A DNA stretch of 64,000 nucleotides from Methylomonas koyamae (GTDB taxonomy: Bacteria > Pseudomonadota > Gammaproteobacteria > Methylococcales > Methylomonadaceae): contig NZ_AP019777.1 in assembly GCF_019669905.1 (NCBI RefSeq), forward strand, positions 1 through 64,000, given 5' to 3'. Position 1 is the stretch's first letter, and every line of letters starts with the position of its first letter. Positions 26,934 through 37,300 of the stretch are shown here, piece after piece. The translations under genes were made by a program, and so were the position numbers. Under the pieces are notes generated by a model that was not told the DNA's origin, ran no database searches, and saw only the letters and a program-made list of their open reading frames with translations.

Positions 26934-27410
26934 ATGTCGACTACATCCACATTTCCAACCGTACTTCGCCAGTTATTAAAGACCCATCAAACGTTTTTGT
27001 CTTACGCCGCCAAACACGTCCATAAGCTGGACCTGACCTTACCGCAATTCGATGTGATCATCACGTTGGGCGATACGCCCGGCATGACACCAAAAAAACT
27101 CGGTGAACAGACGCTGATTACCAAAGGTACGTTAACCGGCGTCGTCACCCGGCTGGAGGATAAAGGCTTGGTGCAGCGGACTGCCTCGAAAAAAGACGGC
27201 CGCAGTCAGATTATTCGCTTGACGGAGACCGGCCGGGCTTTATACGAACGGACTTATCCGGAGCATTTAGCGTTTATCAACCGCTTATTCAATAACTATC
27301 TTCCGGAAGAAGTGGTAACCCTGGAAGCGGACTTGGTGAGGTTGTACGACGAGATCATCGCTGCTCGTGGCGGAGACGGCGAGACGGTGGCTGACGAGTT
27401 TGAAGAATAA
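26934..27410 (+). CDS. MarR-family transcriptional regulator
   Basis: 158 residues with the MarR winged-helix fold: an N-terminal dimer helix (VLRQLLKTHQTFLSYAAKHV), the recognition region MTPKKLGEQTLITKGTLTGVVTRLEDKGLVQR (about 60-91) and the wing SKKDGRSQIIRLTETG (about 94-109), then C-terminal dimer helices. MarR proteins repress efflux or stress genes and release on small-ligand binding. A palindrome lies directly upstream, so autoregulation is likely; the same half-site upstream of the periplasmic protein at 23913 suggests a small local regulon. The original drug-pump targets appear as fragments nearby. Confidence 0.9.
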   Translation: MSTTSTFPTVLRQLLKTHQTFLSYAAKHVHKLDLTLPQFDVIITLGDTPGMTPKKLGEQTLITKGTLTGVVTRLEDKGLVQRTASKKDGRSQIIRLTETGRALYERTYPEHLAFINRLFNNYLPEEVVTLEADLVRLYDEIIAARGGDGETVADEFEE

Positions 27411-27433
27411 AGCTCTGGTACTGGTATAGCGCT

Positions 27434-27745
27434 ATGGAAGCTCGCCAGTTACAGGATCAGCTGAATCTGCAAGGCATCCCGATCGGCCGCAAGCGGGTGA
27501 AAACTTTGATGAAGACAATGGGCATCGAAGCGGTGTACTGCAAGCCCAATACCAGCAAGAAGACGCCACGTCACGAAATCTATCCGGCATGACCATCCAT
27601 CGCGCCAATCAAGTTTGGGCGTTGGATACGACCTACATCCCGCTGGCCAAAGGATTCGCGTATTTAACGGCGGTCGTGGACTGGGCCAGTCGCAAAGTGC
27701 TGGCAGCTAAAGTCGCGATTACCCTGGAAGCCTGCCATGCGGCGG
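27434..27745 (+). pseudogene. IS3-family transposase remnant with internal deletion
   Basis: The first frame (27434-27592) gives MEARQLQDQLNLQGIPIGRKRV..MGIEAVYCKPNTSKKTPRHEIYP, the HTH_21 segment of IS3 OrfB. The expected YLLRD link is deleted and the frame shifts. A second frame from 27589 gives NQVWALDTTYIPLAKGFAYLTAVVDWASRKVLA, the start of the integrase core with its first catalytic Asp. Homology stops near 27745, where it is joined to an unrelated HD-domain gene. Confidence 0.85.
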
Positions 27746-28194
27746 TAGCTGCCTTGTTGCATGACGCCGTAGAGGATGCCGAGACTACCGACGAGGCAAA
27801 CCGTCGGCGGGATTTAATCCGGGAAGCGTTCGGCGAGCGCGTTGCGACCATTGTCGAAGGTTACACAGACGGCGCGCCAGATAGTAATGGTGTAAAGCCC
27901 GATTGGCACACCTGCAAGCGTACCTATTTGGCGCATCTCAAGCCCCCCCGCCAATACCTTGTTGGTGTCTTGCGCAGATAAGCTTTACAACGCTAGGGCG
28001 ATTTTGAATGACTTTCGGACTTTCGGCGACGAGATTTTAATACGGGTAAGGAAGATACTCTGTGGTATTACCAGACGTTAGCGAAGATTTTTGACTGCCG
28101 GCTTCAGAATGGACTATCTACAGAATTGTCAAAAACAGTCGAAGCTTTGTGTGTTCTGGCAAATTCGGTTTCAGGGGAAATAGCTGAGTGCTGA
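27745..28194 (+). pseudogene. HD-domain (RelA/SpoT-like hydrolase) remnant, frameshifted
   Basis: From 27745 the frame reads AALLHDAVEDAETT..IREAFGERVATIVEGYTDG..WHTCKRTYLAHLK, the HD-domain core of small (p)ppGpp-hydrolase-like proteins (HD pair in LLHDAVED). A one-base shift in the C-run at about 27944-27950 leads to TLLVSCADKLYNARAILNDFRTFGDEI, and a second shift near 28030 leads to FNTGKEDTLWYYQTLAKIF, ending at 28194. All three segments are collinear with the family, so this was one gene of which the first about 60 residues were lost to the IS3 joint. Confidence 0.75.
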
Positions 28195-28326
28195 CTTAAA
28201 AAGCTTACTCAGGACAGTGGCTTTTTAATTAGGAGAAAACGAGGCGCTCAATTGAGGTGAGTTTCCGTATAAATTCCGTACAGCCCTGGCATCGACACTA
28301 TAATTTGTGCTAAGCCATTGATTTAA

Positions 28327-28403
28327 TGGTCGGAGTGAGAGGATTCGAACCTCCGGCCCCTGCCTCCCGAAGGCAGTGCTCTACCAAGCTGAGCTACACT
28401 CCG
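28327..28403 (-). tRNA. tRNA-Pro (CGG)
   Basis: Read on the minus strand: acceptor CGGAGTG pairs with the 3' strand before A73 and encoded CCA, D arm TAGCTCAGCTTGGTAGAGCA, anticodon stem CTGCC/GGCAG with loop TTCGGGA (anticodon CGG), and T arm GGAGGTTCGAATCCTCT. All four stems pair. It reads proline codon CCG, common in GC-rich genomes. 77 bases including CCA. Confidence 0.97.
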
Positions 28404-28684
28404 TAATGCTCGGCTATTTTAACAAAGACCGGTAAAACCGACATGCAATTTTTAACCGCCATCGAGTTTATGATTCGGCTTGGCTTACAATCGAGCCACG
28501 CAGCGAGCGCTAACGGGCGGTTAGCGGAAGCCAGATGGCTGGTTGCCGGGAAATTAATTTGCCTAAGCTCGCTTTGACAACTGCGAAGAATCCACACAAG
28601 CAGCCCGCCCGCATGGCCGGCACGGTGAGTAAACCAAGTAGCTTAACCGCGGTAGGGCGGAATTTCCCGCTAGACGCCAGCCGC

Positions 28685-30847
28685 TTAGCGGGCAGTTTTT
28701 ATAGCGTAAGCATCCCGTAAAATGTGTTCCGCGCTGCGCCCGGCTTCGGCTAGTTCGCGGGCGGTTTCGATAGATAAGCCCTCGCCATGGCCGGCGCCGA
28801 TGCCTTGGAATAACCAGCTTTGGTTGTCTGCGGATTGAATCGAATCCGGGCACGACGGCAGTTTCAGCGTATTGCGAAATACTTCGCAGGCCAAGGCCTC
28901 GTCCGAATCGGCGTAGACCATGCGCACGTATAAGGCTCCGTCTTTGCGCCGCTCCCGGCGAATGTCAAAAATCTGCTGTTCGGCGAAAAGTCGCTGCAAC
29001 TCCGCGAGCGGGATTTGCCGTTGCCAGCGTTGTGCGCCGCCGTTGGCAAACGCCAGCCAGTCGCGGTCTCCGGCCAATTCGTCCAATAGACCCAGTAACT
29101 TTGCATCGGTAGTGTGGCCGTGCCGGGCTGGGCCGGTTAATGCCTCGCCGAGAAATACCATGCAATGGGTGGTATCGCATACCGAGCGGGTTTCGGCGTG
29201 GCGGTGTCCGCCGCGGCTGCCGTTCCAAACGATTACGGCCCGCAACGCGTCACGCGCCGGGCCGGCCAGGTGCTGGGCCTCGGCGGCAAGTACCGCGTCG
29301 GCATAACTTTCGGCATCGGTTTCCAATACGGTCGCGCCGCCTGCTGGGGATCGATGCAAGATACCGTTTATTCGCCGTTCCGAGCGGCTGCCGCGGGCAG
29401 TCGAGGTAATGTAAAAATGGCCGCACAAACTGATGCGCGCCGAGCCGGCTTCCAGTTCCGGACATTCGCTGTGTGCCTGCCAACTGGCCGGATCGGTTGC
29501 CGATAGCACATGTACCCGCACGGCCGCGTAACGGGATGGAAACCGCCGCTGCCAATCGCGCAGCAATCCGGCGGCTTTGGCGGCGAGCGCGGCGCCACTG
29601 CTGCCCGATTGACGAAAAACGGCCAGATACACCGGATGTTCGGCCGGCCAGGCGACCATTAAATGCCCGACTAAGGGTTGGCCGCCGCTGCTGGATACCG
29701 TACCGGTTTTGGCCAACGCTTTCAGCTTACGGAAGGTCTGTTTGTCGGCAGCGTCGATGCCGGCCAGCGTCGAGTTCGGCGTGGCGCCGTTGCGAACCAG
29801 GCCTTGGAAATAATCGGGCTGCGACAACAGGGCGGCCCGCAGCGTTAAGGCCAGTTCCGGCAATGAGGCTTCGAGCGCGAAACCGCCGTCGGCGCCGCGT
29901 TCGCCGAGATAAGCCCGCCAGTCCTGTTCGGTAACGGGCGGCTGTAGCGTCAGGCTTTGCTGTTTGATTGGGGATAGCAATAAACGGTAACGCTCCGGGC
30001 TAAATTGGGCCCGCCGCGCCCCTAATTTATCGGTATCGCTGGCGGCCAACTCGTCGGCCAGTATTTGCGGATTGGCTTGGCTCAATGCCGCGGCATAGGG
30101 AATTTTCAATAACGAGCCGGGCGGTAGCGGCGTAGCGACATCGCCGCCGGTTTCCAAAATCCGACCGGAAACCAGGCTGGCCAACAAGTAACCGGAGCCG
30201 GCTGCGGGAAAGGGCGCGCCCAATAGGCGGCTCAGCGTTTCCGGTGGGTTACAGATTGCGGAAGGCCACTCGTAATGCAACGCCAGACGCCCCAACAAAT
30301 CGCGGTCGCTCCGGTCCAGCGCCGAATTTTGCCGAATATGGCTGATCAGGTTTTCCAGGTCGGCAGCGTTCGGTTGCGGTTCGTGCTCGCGGCCGGCCAG
30401 TTCGCCGCTAAAACGCATCGCGGCCATTTCCTCGGCCCATTCCGGCAGGCGGCCGTTGCAAGTGCGGTAACTGGCTTCGTGAAACAGCTCGTGGCGTAAG
30501 TATGCCGATGTCGAGAAACCGGGTTGGGTTATTTCGCGTAAATAGATGCTGCCGGGGCGCCAGGCTCCGGCATGGCGGCCGCTGAACTCGCCGCCGGTCA
30601 ATGCCGGGAACACCCGTAACGGCTGCTCAGCGCTGGGGATGCGGTAACCGAGTGCCGCCAGCTCCTGCATGGCTTGAAATGCATCGCCTTGCAGGGCCGG
30701 CTGTTGCGCCAGTGCCCCGAAAAACAAAATCGCCGCACCTGCCTCGAAACAGCAGCGGCTGCGCGTACAGCGACCAATGGCTCGGCGTATCGTCGCGATT
30801 AAGCGAGCCAGCGTCGCCAAGCCCGCGCCAATGAAACCGGAAGCCAT
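28685..30847 (-). CDS. Secreted multi-domain protein with PBP-like and SpoIID-like motifs
   Basis: A 720-residue protein with a membrane anchor near residue 35-50. Three blocks are visible. Residues about 70-160 hold HELFHEASYR (119-128), a zinc-peptidase-like HExxH variant. Residues about 215-430 resemble a penicillin-binding/beta-lactamase fold: PPGSLLKIPYA with SxxK (245-248) and KTG (380-382). Residues about 470-720 resemble SpoIID/LytB: AAEAQ, SVCDTTHCMVFLG (555-567) and GHGEGLS near 687 with a final ILRDAYAIK. SpoIID cleaves peptide-stripped glycan strands. The whole may belong to the DUF2300 (YfaQ-type) predicted secreted proteins, but I am not sure. It follows the YadGH exporter by 25 bases on the same strand and is probably co-transcribed. 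A cell-wall role is likely. Confidence 0.6.
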   Translation of the reverse strand: MASGFIGAGLATLARLIATIRRAIGRCTRSRCCFEAGAAILFFGALAQQPALQGDAFQAMQELAALGYRIPSAEQPLRVFPALTGGEFSGRHAGAWRPGSIYLREITQPGFSTSAYLRHELFHEASYRTCNGRLPEWAEEMAAMRFSGELAGREHEPQPNAADLENLISHIRQNSALDRSDRDLLGRLALHYEWPSAICNPPETLSRLLGAPFPAAGSGYLLASLVSGRILETGGDVATPLPPGSLLKIPYAAALSQANPQILADELAASDTDKLGARRAQFSPERYRLLLSPIKQQSLTLQPPVTEQDWRAYLGERGADGGFALEASLPELALTLRAALLSQPDYFQGLVRNGATPNSTLAGIDAADKQTFRKLKALAKTGTVSSSGGQPLVGHLMVAWPAEHPVYLAVFRQSGSSGAALAAKAAGLLRDWQRRFPSRYAAVRVHVLSATDPASWQAHSECPELEAGSARISLCGHFYITSTARGSRSERRINGILHRSPAGGATVLETDAESYADAVLAAEAQHLAGPARDALRAVIVWNGSRGGHRHAETRSVCDTTHCMVFLGEALTGPARHGHTTDAKLLGLLDELAGDRDWLAFANGGAQRWQRQIPLAELQRLFAEQQIFDIRRERRKDGALYVRMVYADSDEALACEVFRNTLKLPSCPDSIQSADNQSWLFQGIGAGHGEGLSIETARELAEAGRSAEHILRDAYAIKTAR

Positions 30848-30871
30848 AGCGCTCTGCGCAACCGATTCGGC

Positions 30872-31633
30872 TTAATTCCTGATCTTGTAACCGGTCCTGA
30901 ACGCCCACCAGACGAATGCCAGGCAGATTAGCAAGAAGCCGAAGGTCATGCCTAAGCTGATTGCCACGTCGACATCAGCAATGCCGTAAAAGCTCCAGCG
31001 GAAGCCGCTGATCAGGTAAACCACCGGATTGAACAACGTGACTTTCTGCCATAGCGGCGGCAGCATGTTGATCGAATAAAACGCGCCGCCGAGAAAGGTC
31101 AGCGGCGTGACGACCAACATCGGCACCACTTGCAATTTCTGGAAGCTGTCCGCCCACAGGCCGATGATGAAGCCGAACAGGCTGAAGCTGACGGCGGTCA
31201 GCAGTAAGAATGCGACCATCCAGCCGGGATGCGCAATCTGGTAGGGTACGAATAGCCGCGCGGTACCGAGAATCAACAGCCCCAGCATCACCGATTTGGT
31301 GGCGGCCGCGCCGACATAACCCAACAACACTTCGATCCACGATACCGGCGCCGACAGCAGTTCGTAGATCGTGCCGGACCATTTCGGCATGTAGATGCCG
31401 AACGAGGCGTTGGAGATGCTCTCGTTTAACAGATTCAGCATCACCAGGCCGGGAATGATGAAGGCACCATAGCCGACACTGTCGATCTCGCCCATTCGCG
31501 AGCCGATGGCGCGGCCGAAGACGATGAAATACAGCGAGGTGGTCAGCACCGGTGCGGCGATGCTTTCGGCCAGTGTGCGAAAGGTGCGGGCCATTTCGAA
31601 ATGGTAGATGGCGCGGATGCCGTAAAAATTCAT
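30872..31633 (-). CDS. ABC-2 type transporter permease (YadH-like)
   Basis: 253 residues with six TM helices and the ABC2_membrane signature region ([38 protein letters not shown], about 180-215) of the YadH/NodJ type. The start overlaps the upstream ATPase stop by 4 bases, so the pair is translationally coupled. Exporters of this class move polysaccharide or lipid-like substrates or drugs. The downstream neighbour is a secreted wall-type protein, which hints at an envelope substrate. Confidence 0.92.
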   Translation of the reverse strand: MNFYGIRAIYHFEMARTFRTLAESIAAPVLTTSLYFIVFGRAIGSRMGEIDSVGYGAFIIPGLVMLNLLNESISNASFGIYMPKWSGTIYELLSAPVSWIEVLLGYVGAAATKSVMLGLLILGTARLFVPYQIAHPGWMVAFLLLTAVSFSLFGFIIGLWADSFQKLQVVPMLVVTPLTFLGGAFYSINMLPPLWQKVTLFNPVVYLISGFRWSFYGIADVDVAISLGMTFGFLLICLAFVWWAFRTGYKIRN

Positions 31634-32610
31634 GGCTTAACTCCTTGGGCTTGCTGGACCAGGCTGACGAAGATATCTTCCAGCGAGCTTTCGCTGGAAC
31701 GCAGGTCTTTGAAATCGATGCCGAGTTGGTTCAAGGCCCGCAGTAATTCGGCGATTCCGCTTTCTTCGGTCTGGCTGTCGAAGGTGTAAACCAAAGTTTG
31801 GCCGTCGCCGGACAGGGTCAGCGGCCAGGCATGCAGTTCCGCCGGCAATTCCGTTAAAGTCTGGCGTAGCGTCAAGGCCAATTCTTTCTTGCCCAGCTTG
31901 CGCATCAACGCGGTTTTGTCTTCGACCACGACTAGCTGTCCCTTGTTAATGACGCCGATGCGGTCGGCCATGTCTTCGGCTTCTTCGATGTAATGCGTGG
32001 TCAGGATGATGGTTGTGCCTTGCTCGCGCAGTTCGCGTACCAGCCGCCACATGTCGTGGCGCAGCTCCACGTCGACGCCGGCGCTGGGTTCGTCGAGAAA
32101 CAGGATTTCCGGTTCGTGGGATAAGGCTTTGGCAATTAGCAGTCGGCGTTTCATGCCGCCGGATAAGGCCATGATTTTGGCGTCGCGCTTTTCCCACAAC
32201 GACAACGCGCGCAGAATTTTTTCCAGGTAGTCCGGGTTGGGCGGCTTGCCGAACAAGCCGCGGCTGAAGCGGACGGTCGCCCAGACCGACTCGAACGCAT
32301 CGGTATGCAATTCCTGCGGTACCAGGCCGATTGCCGCCCGCGCGGCGCGATAATGCTTGCGGATATCGTAGCCCGCGGCGACCACGCTTCCCGAAGTCGG
32401 ATTGACGATGCCGCAGATAATGCCGATTAGCGTAGTCTTGCCGGCACCGTTCGGGCCGAGCAACGCGAAAATCTCGCCGCGCCGGATCTCCAGATCGATG
32501 TTGCGCAAGGCCTGGAAACCGCCGGCGTAGGTTTTGTGTACGCCGTGCACCGAGATAATCGGCTCCGAGACTGCTGTCGTTGTGTGTGTGGATGTCGGAC
32601 CTATAGCCAC
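31630..32610 (-). CDS. ABC transporter ATP-binding protein (YadG-like)
   Basis: 326 residues: Walker [10 protein letters not shown] (about 53-61), Q-loop in LVPQEL, signature LSGGMKRRL (about 149-157), Walker [12 protein letters not shown] and switch His in [14 protein letters not shown]. The C-terminal 80 residues form the extra domain typical of the YadG/DrrA group. It is coupled to the YadH-like permease by a 4-base overlap and heads a likely three-gene operon with the SpoIID-like protein. Confidence 0.93.
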   Translation of the reverse strand: MAIGPTSTHTTTAVSEPIISVHGVHKTYAGGFQALRNIDLEIRRGEIFALLGPNGAGKTTLIGIICGIVNPTSGSVVAAGYDIRKHYRAARAAIGLVPQELHTDAFESVWATVRFSRGLFGKPPNPDYLEKILRALSLWEKRDAKIMALSGGMKRRLLIAKALSHEPEILFLDEPSAGVDVELRHDMWRLVRELREQGTTIILTTHYIEEAEDMADRIGVINKGQLVVVEDKTALMRKLGKKELALTLRQTLTELPAELHAWPLTLSGDGQTLVYTFDSQTEESGIAELLRALNQLGIDFKDLRSSESSLEDIFVSLVQQAQGVKP

Positions 32611-32894
32611 GGTAATCTCCAGGCGCGTGCGTTATCGGATCAAGACGAGCGTTATTTGGGTTTCGAAGGCCGCCAGGCCAATCGAAGTAACGCGATTTTA
32701 AGGCGAATCGCGCCGCTTTTCTCGGCGGAATAACCGGCCATCGAGAACATCGAGCAATGAAGAAGGCAGCCGTAAAGCTTCACGCCTCACTGAAATTACG
32801 AAAAGTGCCTATAGCGGAGTATCAAGCCCAATCCGATTTGCATGTTTATTGCTTGCTATTTTTTTTGGCGGTTGTATAATGCACGCATATCAAT

Positions 32895-32971
<77 letters not shown>

Positions 32972-32980
32972 GACAAAACA

Positions 32981-33012
32981 AAGGCTTAGGTTTTACGACC
33001 TAAGCCTTTTTT
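32981..33012 (+). terminator. Rho-independent terminator of the initiator tRNA
   Basis: An 11-bp perfect stem AAGGCTTAGGT / ACCTAAGCCTT with the loop TTTACG is followed by TTTTGTTG. Confidence 0.92.
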
Positions 33013-33071
33013 GTTGCCAGAATGGTTTCGGTAAGCAGATAGTAAGCGAATTTCGAATATATCAATCAACA

Positions 33072-33452
33072 CTAAGGCATTCGCCCAAGTTCAACTGTTG
33101 GCATTTTCGACGCGAAGTCCCCACCACAAATAGTCCTGATTTGCCTATCGCTTAAGCTGTATTCGATGGCCAAGTCCACAATCCCTGCGCCTGCGGCCCG
33201 CTTTTTCCTGATTTCAGCATTTCTTGCGTCCAATCGATTGGCGTGGCCCTTGGGAATGTAAACCCAGCCAGCAAAATGCTTGCACATTGCCTCCCAAACG
33301 ATCTGATCTAGCGCCACATGTCGCCCCTGTTGGCAATTATCCGGGAAATAGTGGGTGATGCCGCCGATCTGGCTTATCAAATGTTGGGCTTGGTCTGCGC
33401 CGATTACGTCGGCGATTTCTTGCAGGGTTAATGATCGACGTTTGGTTTTCAT
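33072..33452 (-). CDS. Mor-like transcription activator family protein
   Basis: About 126 residues (134 if the in-frame ATG at 33476 is used). The N-terminal part (LTLQEIADVIGADQAQHLISQIGGITHYFP) and the C-terminal helix-turn-helix (RLDARNAEIRKKRAAGAGIVDLAIEYSLSDRQIRTIC) follow the pattern of Mor/C activators of Mu-like phages. It stands at the tRNA side of the defence island. Phage Mor switches on middle genes, but no other phage gene is present, so this copy is an orphan, either a remnant or a recruited regulator. Confidence 0.6.
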   Translation of the reverse strand: MKTKRRSLTLQEIADVIGADQAQHLISQIGGITHYFPDNCQQGRHVALDQIVWEAMCKHFAGWVYIPKGHANRLDARNAEIRKKRAAGAGIVDLAIEYSLSDRQIRTICGGDFASKMPTVELGRMP

Positions 33453-33525
33453 TATTTCCCAATTCAACTCTACCAAGGGAGCGAGTGACGATTTAGGGAT
33501 ATTCCAATAGATGCCAGTCAGGTAT

Positions 33526-33594
33526 TCAAATCGCAGACAGCGCCTTCCACTTATTCAGCAGCTTGAAATGGTCAATGGCGAAATATTCCGCCAT
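33526..33594 (-). pseudogene. Possible gene-start remnant, 22 codons
   Basis: A short frame MAEYFAIDHFKLLNKWKALS starts within 4 bases of the M48 peptidase stop, as expected for a next coupled gene, and stops after 22 codons. It could be the head of a gene lost from the 3' end of the restriction operon. Little more can be said. Confidence 0.3.
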
Positions 33595-33597
33595 GTT

Positions 33598-34350
33598 TTA
33601 TATCCCCTCAACATCAATTCCGTGTTCGGCCAGCCAGGTCTTGCGCTGATAATAATCGGGCATTGCACGCTCAACGCGTAACCAAAAAGCGGGGGTGTGA
33701 TGTGGCTCGTGCAAGTGAGCAATTTCATGGACGACCACGTACTCGGCAATACGGGCTGGCAGCAAGATGGTCTTCCAATGAAAATACAGCCAGTCGCCCT
33801 TTCCGCAAGAGCCCCAGCGATAGCCGAGGTCCTGAACCTTAACGCCAGCAGGAGCGACCTCCATGCGAGACTGGTAGTCGGCGACGCGGCCGGACAACCA
33901 AACACGGGCTCTCTCACTGTACCAGCGGATGAAGTGCTCCCGTGCTGTATCCTGCACATCTTGGCGTAGTGCGAAGCGGCCATTTGCCAGTTTCAACGGG
34001 GCATCTTGGTGTTCGACCAATTTCAGTCGATGGCTGCGTCCTAGGTATAAGAAACCCTCACCATTGACGAATTCCTTGCGTGGCACCTGGCGTTGCAATC
34101 GGTCCTTCTCGGCCAGCTTGGTGTAGATCCAGAAGCGTTTCTCGATAATAAAGTCACGGAGTTGGCTAATGCCAACATCCGGTGGCGCGCTCAGTATCAG
34201 TTCCCCCGTTCGCTCGACCGTGATTTGCATGGTCCGGCGTCTGGCGCTGCGCCGTATCGCAAACTGCAAATCGTCCACCTGAATGCATCGCTCTGCCGCA
34301 ACGGATAAGCTGCCCATTCGATGGTCGGTTGGTTTTAGAGGTGCCGGCAT
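33598..34350 (-). CDS. YgjP-type M48 metallopeptidase
   Basis: 250 residues. The zinc site is HEIAHLHEPHHTPAFW (about 210-225: HExxH plus a downstream His), preceded by the family block LGYRWGSCGKGDWLYFHWKTILLPARIAEYVVVHE. These DUF45/SprT-like predicted peptidases are a regular last gene of many type I restriction operons, with unknown substrate. The 4-base gap to hsdR indicates coupling. The N-terminal half has a beta-rich region (RTMQITVERTGELILSAP). A broken relative exists at 14003-14770. Confidence 0.88.
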   Translation of the reverse strand: MPAPLKPTDHRMGSLSVAAERCIQVDDLQFAIRRSARRRTMQITVERTGELILSAPPDVGISQLRDFIIEKRFWIYTKLAEKDRLQRQVPRKEFVNGEGFLYLGRSHRLKLVEHQDAPLKLANGRFALRQDVQDTAREHFIRWYSERARVWLSGRVADYQSRMEVAPAGVKVQDLGYRWGSCGKGDWLYFHWKTILLPARIAEYVVVHEIAHLHEPHHTPAFWLRVERAMPDYYQRKTWLAEHGIDVEGI

Positions 34351-34354
34351 TGCT

Positions 34355-37300
34355 CTACACCTGCACCAGCTTGTCGTGACTGGCGCGTGCCTGCTCCATC
34401 AACTTGTCTGCGAGCACGCCGGCCTTGTCGGTGTCTACCAACGGTGGCCGCAGGCGCATCAAGTGCTCGAAAAGCACGCCATCACGCAGATTTTCCTGGT
34501 CTGGCATTTTGCTGGGGCTCCAAATCTTCGGGTTAGCCTTCAACTCATCCACCAATAGGTTTACGAGTTCCACGGTCACATCCTTCAGGCGCAGTAACTC
34601 AGTTGCCGTTGGTGTTTGACCAGCAGAAACCACATCCAGGACGGTACGCAAAAACGGCGCACAATGCTCGGGCAAGTCGCTGGGGGCATCGGCAGTTCCC
34701 GCCTTACCGGTGCGCAGCTCGTCGATGATTTTCTGCAGTTGCGCAATGACCTCATTCCACTGTTCGCCCAAGTTTTTCAGGATATCGTTCAAGCGTTCCG
34801 AGAGTTTGCGGTACAGCACCGGGTCTTCGTCGGTGTGCTTGCGAATATGCGAGCGAATCGCGTGCTCCATTTCGGAAGCCTTGGCGCGGTCGTTGGCGGC
34901 ACGCGCCACGTGGCTATCAAACTCCGCATCACTTAGCTGAATCGGCGGAATTTTTGGATCGATGCCCAGCGAAATCACGTGGTCGTCGATCAGCTTGCGT
35001 ACCTTGGCGCCAATATCCTTGCCCAATACCGGCGTGTCCTTGTAACGATTTCGGGCACGCGCATAGATGTAAGCCAGACGCTTGGCGTCGCCAGAATACG
35101 GCAAGCCTTCAGGGCGCGGCAGCACGGTATCCAACGATGCCAGAAAGGCTTTGAGTTTGACCGCGAACTCGGCGCGCAACTTCTCGCTGCCCAAAGCCTC
35201 GACACAGGCTTCGGCGTCATCGAGCGATTCAATGCCATGCCGACGAAACAGGTCCACCACGCGCAGATGCCGGTCGCGCAGTACCGGCACTTCGTCCTTC
35301 AGGCTGGCCAGTGCACCTGCCACGTCTTCATCGGCATAAGCCGCCAATGCTTCTTTCAAATGTTGCGCCACGCCGTAATAGTCCACCACGATGCCGCAAC
35401 GTTTGCCAAAGCCGGTACGGTTGACGCGAGCAATGGCCTGCAGCAGTTCCGCTTCGCGGATGGGTCGGTCCAGATACATAACGCCTTCGATGGGCGCATC
35501 GAAGCCGGTCAACAACATCGACTTCACGACCAAAAAGGCCAATGGGTCGGTTTTCTCCGGCTTGGCTCCCTTGCTATCACCCAGCAACAGAGGCTTCTTG
35601 AAGCGTTTGAGCAATTGCTCGTGCGCCGTGCCGTCTGTCCAACGCTTCCAGGCCGGGTCGTCATTGTTGCTGCCAGAAATGATGGGCGCGAATTCGATGC
35701 GGGCCAGCGTGTCGCGGTAGCGCCAAGCCTGCACCAGCGCCTGAACCTTGGCTGGACGTTGGCACAGCGCCTCGTCATCCAGCCCCTTGTCTTCGGTGGA
35801 AAGAGCCTGCGCTTCAGCCAGAAGCTCGTCACGCGCCTGCTGCAAGGCCTCGAAGTAGCGGATTGCCGCCAGGCGACTGTAAGCCACCACCTGCGCCTTA
35901 TAGCCATTCGGCAGGATATTGGTGACGTAGTGGCGAATGATGTCGCGTGCCTTATCAGCGATCAGCGCTGGAGCGTCGAAAATGTGGCCCTTGGTGGCGT
36001 ATTTTTGCTTGATCGCCTCCAGTTCCTCGGGCGTGTGCTGGCGAAACAAATCCTCGAATAACTCGTCCAGGCTGGCCCCGTCCTTGATCGCGCCGTTGGC
36101 CGTGCGGCCCTCGTACAGAACCGGTACCGTGGCGCCGTCGGCTTCGGCTTCCTTGATGGTGTAACGGTCGATGAACTCGCCGAAGATTTCATGGGTGCGT
36201 TTCTTCTCGCCCATGATGATCGGCGTGCCGGTGAAGCCGATGCGCGCGCAGTTGGGCAGCCCTGCCAGCAGGTTGGCATGCAGGTCGCCAGCCTGGGTGC
36301 GGTGGGCTTCGTCGACCAGCACCAGGATGCTGTCGTCCTCGTTCAGTACCTCGAACTTTTCGTCGGCTTTATAACCGGCCTTCGGTTGTTCTACTTTTGG
36401 CAAATCGTCGGCTGTCAGTGGCGCATCGCCCGCAATGTCGGAGTCACGGTATTTCTGGATTGTGGCAAAAATGAGTCCCGGCCCTTTACGCCGCGCCAAC
36501 TCCTTCACGCCTGCCGTGCTCTCGGCCACGTCCACTACTTCGCCGGTCAGCGTGGCGGTCGCGGATAACTGGCCCTGCAAGTCCTTGCGGTCGGTGATGA
36601 CGATCACCTTGAAGCGCCGCAACTGCGCATCCGCGCGCATCTTGCGCACCAGAAACACCATGGTGAGCGATTTACCGGAGCCCTGGGTGTGCCAGATGAT
36701 GCCGCCGCGCTGGTCGTGTTCGCCATGTTGTCGTCGCGTCAGGCCGGTTTTGAGTCGAACCAGGGCGCGGTTGACGGCCCGGTATTGCTGATAGCGGCAC
36801 ACCGTCTTGATGGTTTGCCCGCCCGCCTGCATGAACAACATGAAGTTTTGCACCACATCCAGCAGATGGGCAGGTGTCAACAGCCCGGCAATCAAACGCT
36901 CCTGCTCGGAGAGAGCGGACTTACCCAAACCGTGAGCCACCTCGAGTTCCGAACCCGCGCCATCCGGGCCGACCACGGTCTTCCATTGGGCGTAATGCTC
37001 GAAGGCCGCACCCACGCAGCCCACCCTAGCCTCGTCGAAGCTGCTGGCCACCAACAACTGATTGGTGGCGAACAAGGGCTCGTTGCCCTCGTTGTCATCC
37101 ACCTCGAAGGCGGCCTTGCGCTGATTGCTGTAGCGCCGCAGTTGATCCACCGCTTCCGCCAGCGGCTCGGGGATGGATGGGCTTTTGCACTCCGCCACCA
37201 CCAGCGGGATGCCGTTCACCAGCAGCACTAGATCGGGCACGATGAACTGCTTGGCGCTGTTGAAGCCGGGCGGGCAATCCACGCGGTACTGGTTAATCAC

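Noticed and set aside
34979..36061. Plus-strand frame of 360 codons
   Set aside because: Antisense to hsdR; no recognisable domains.
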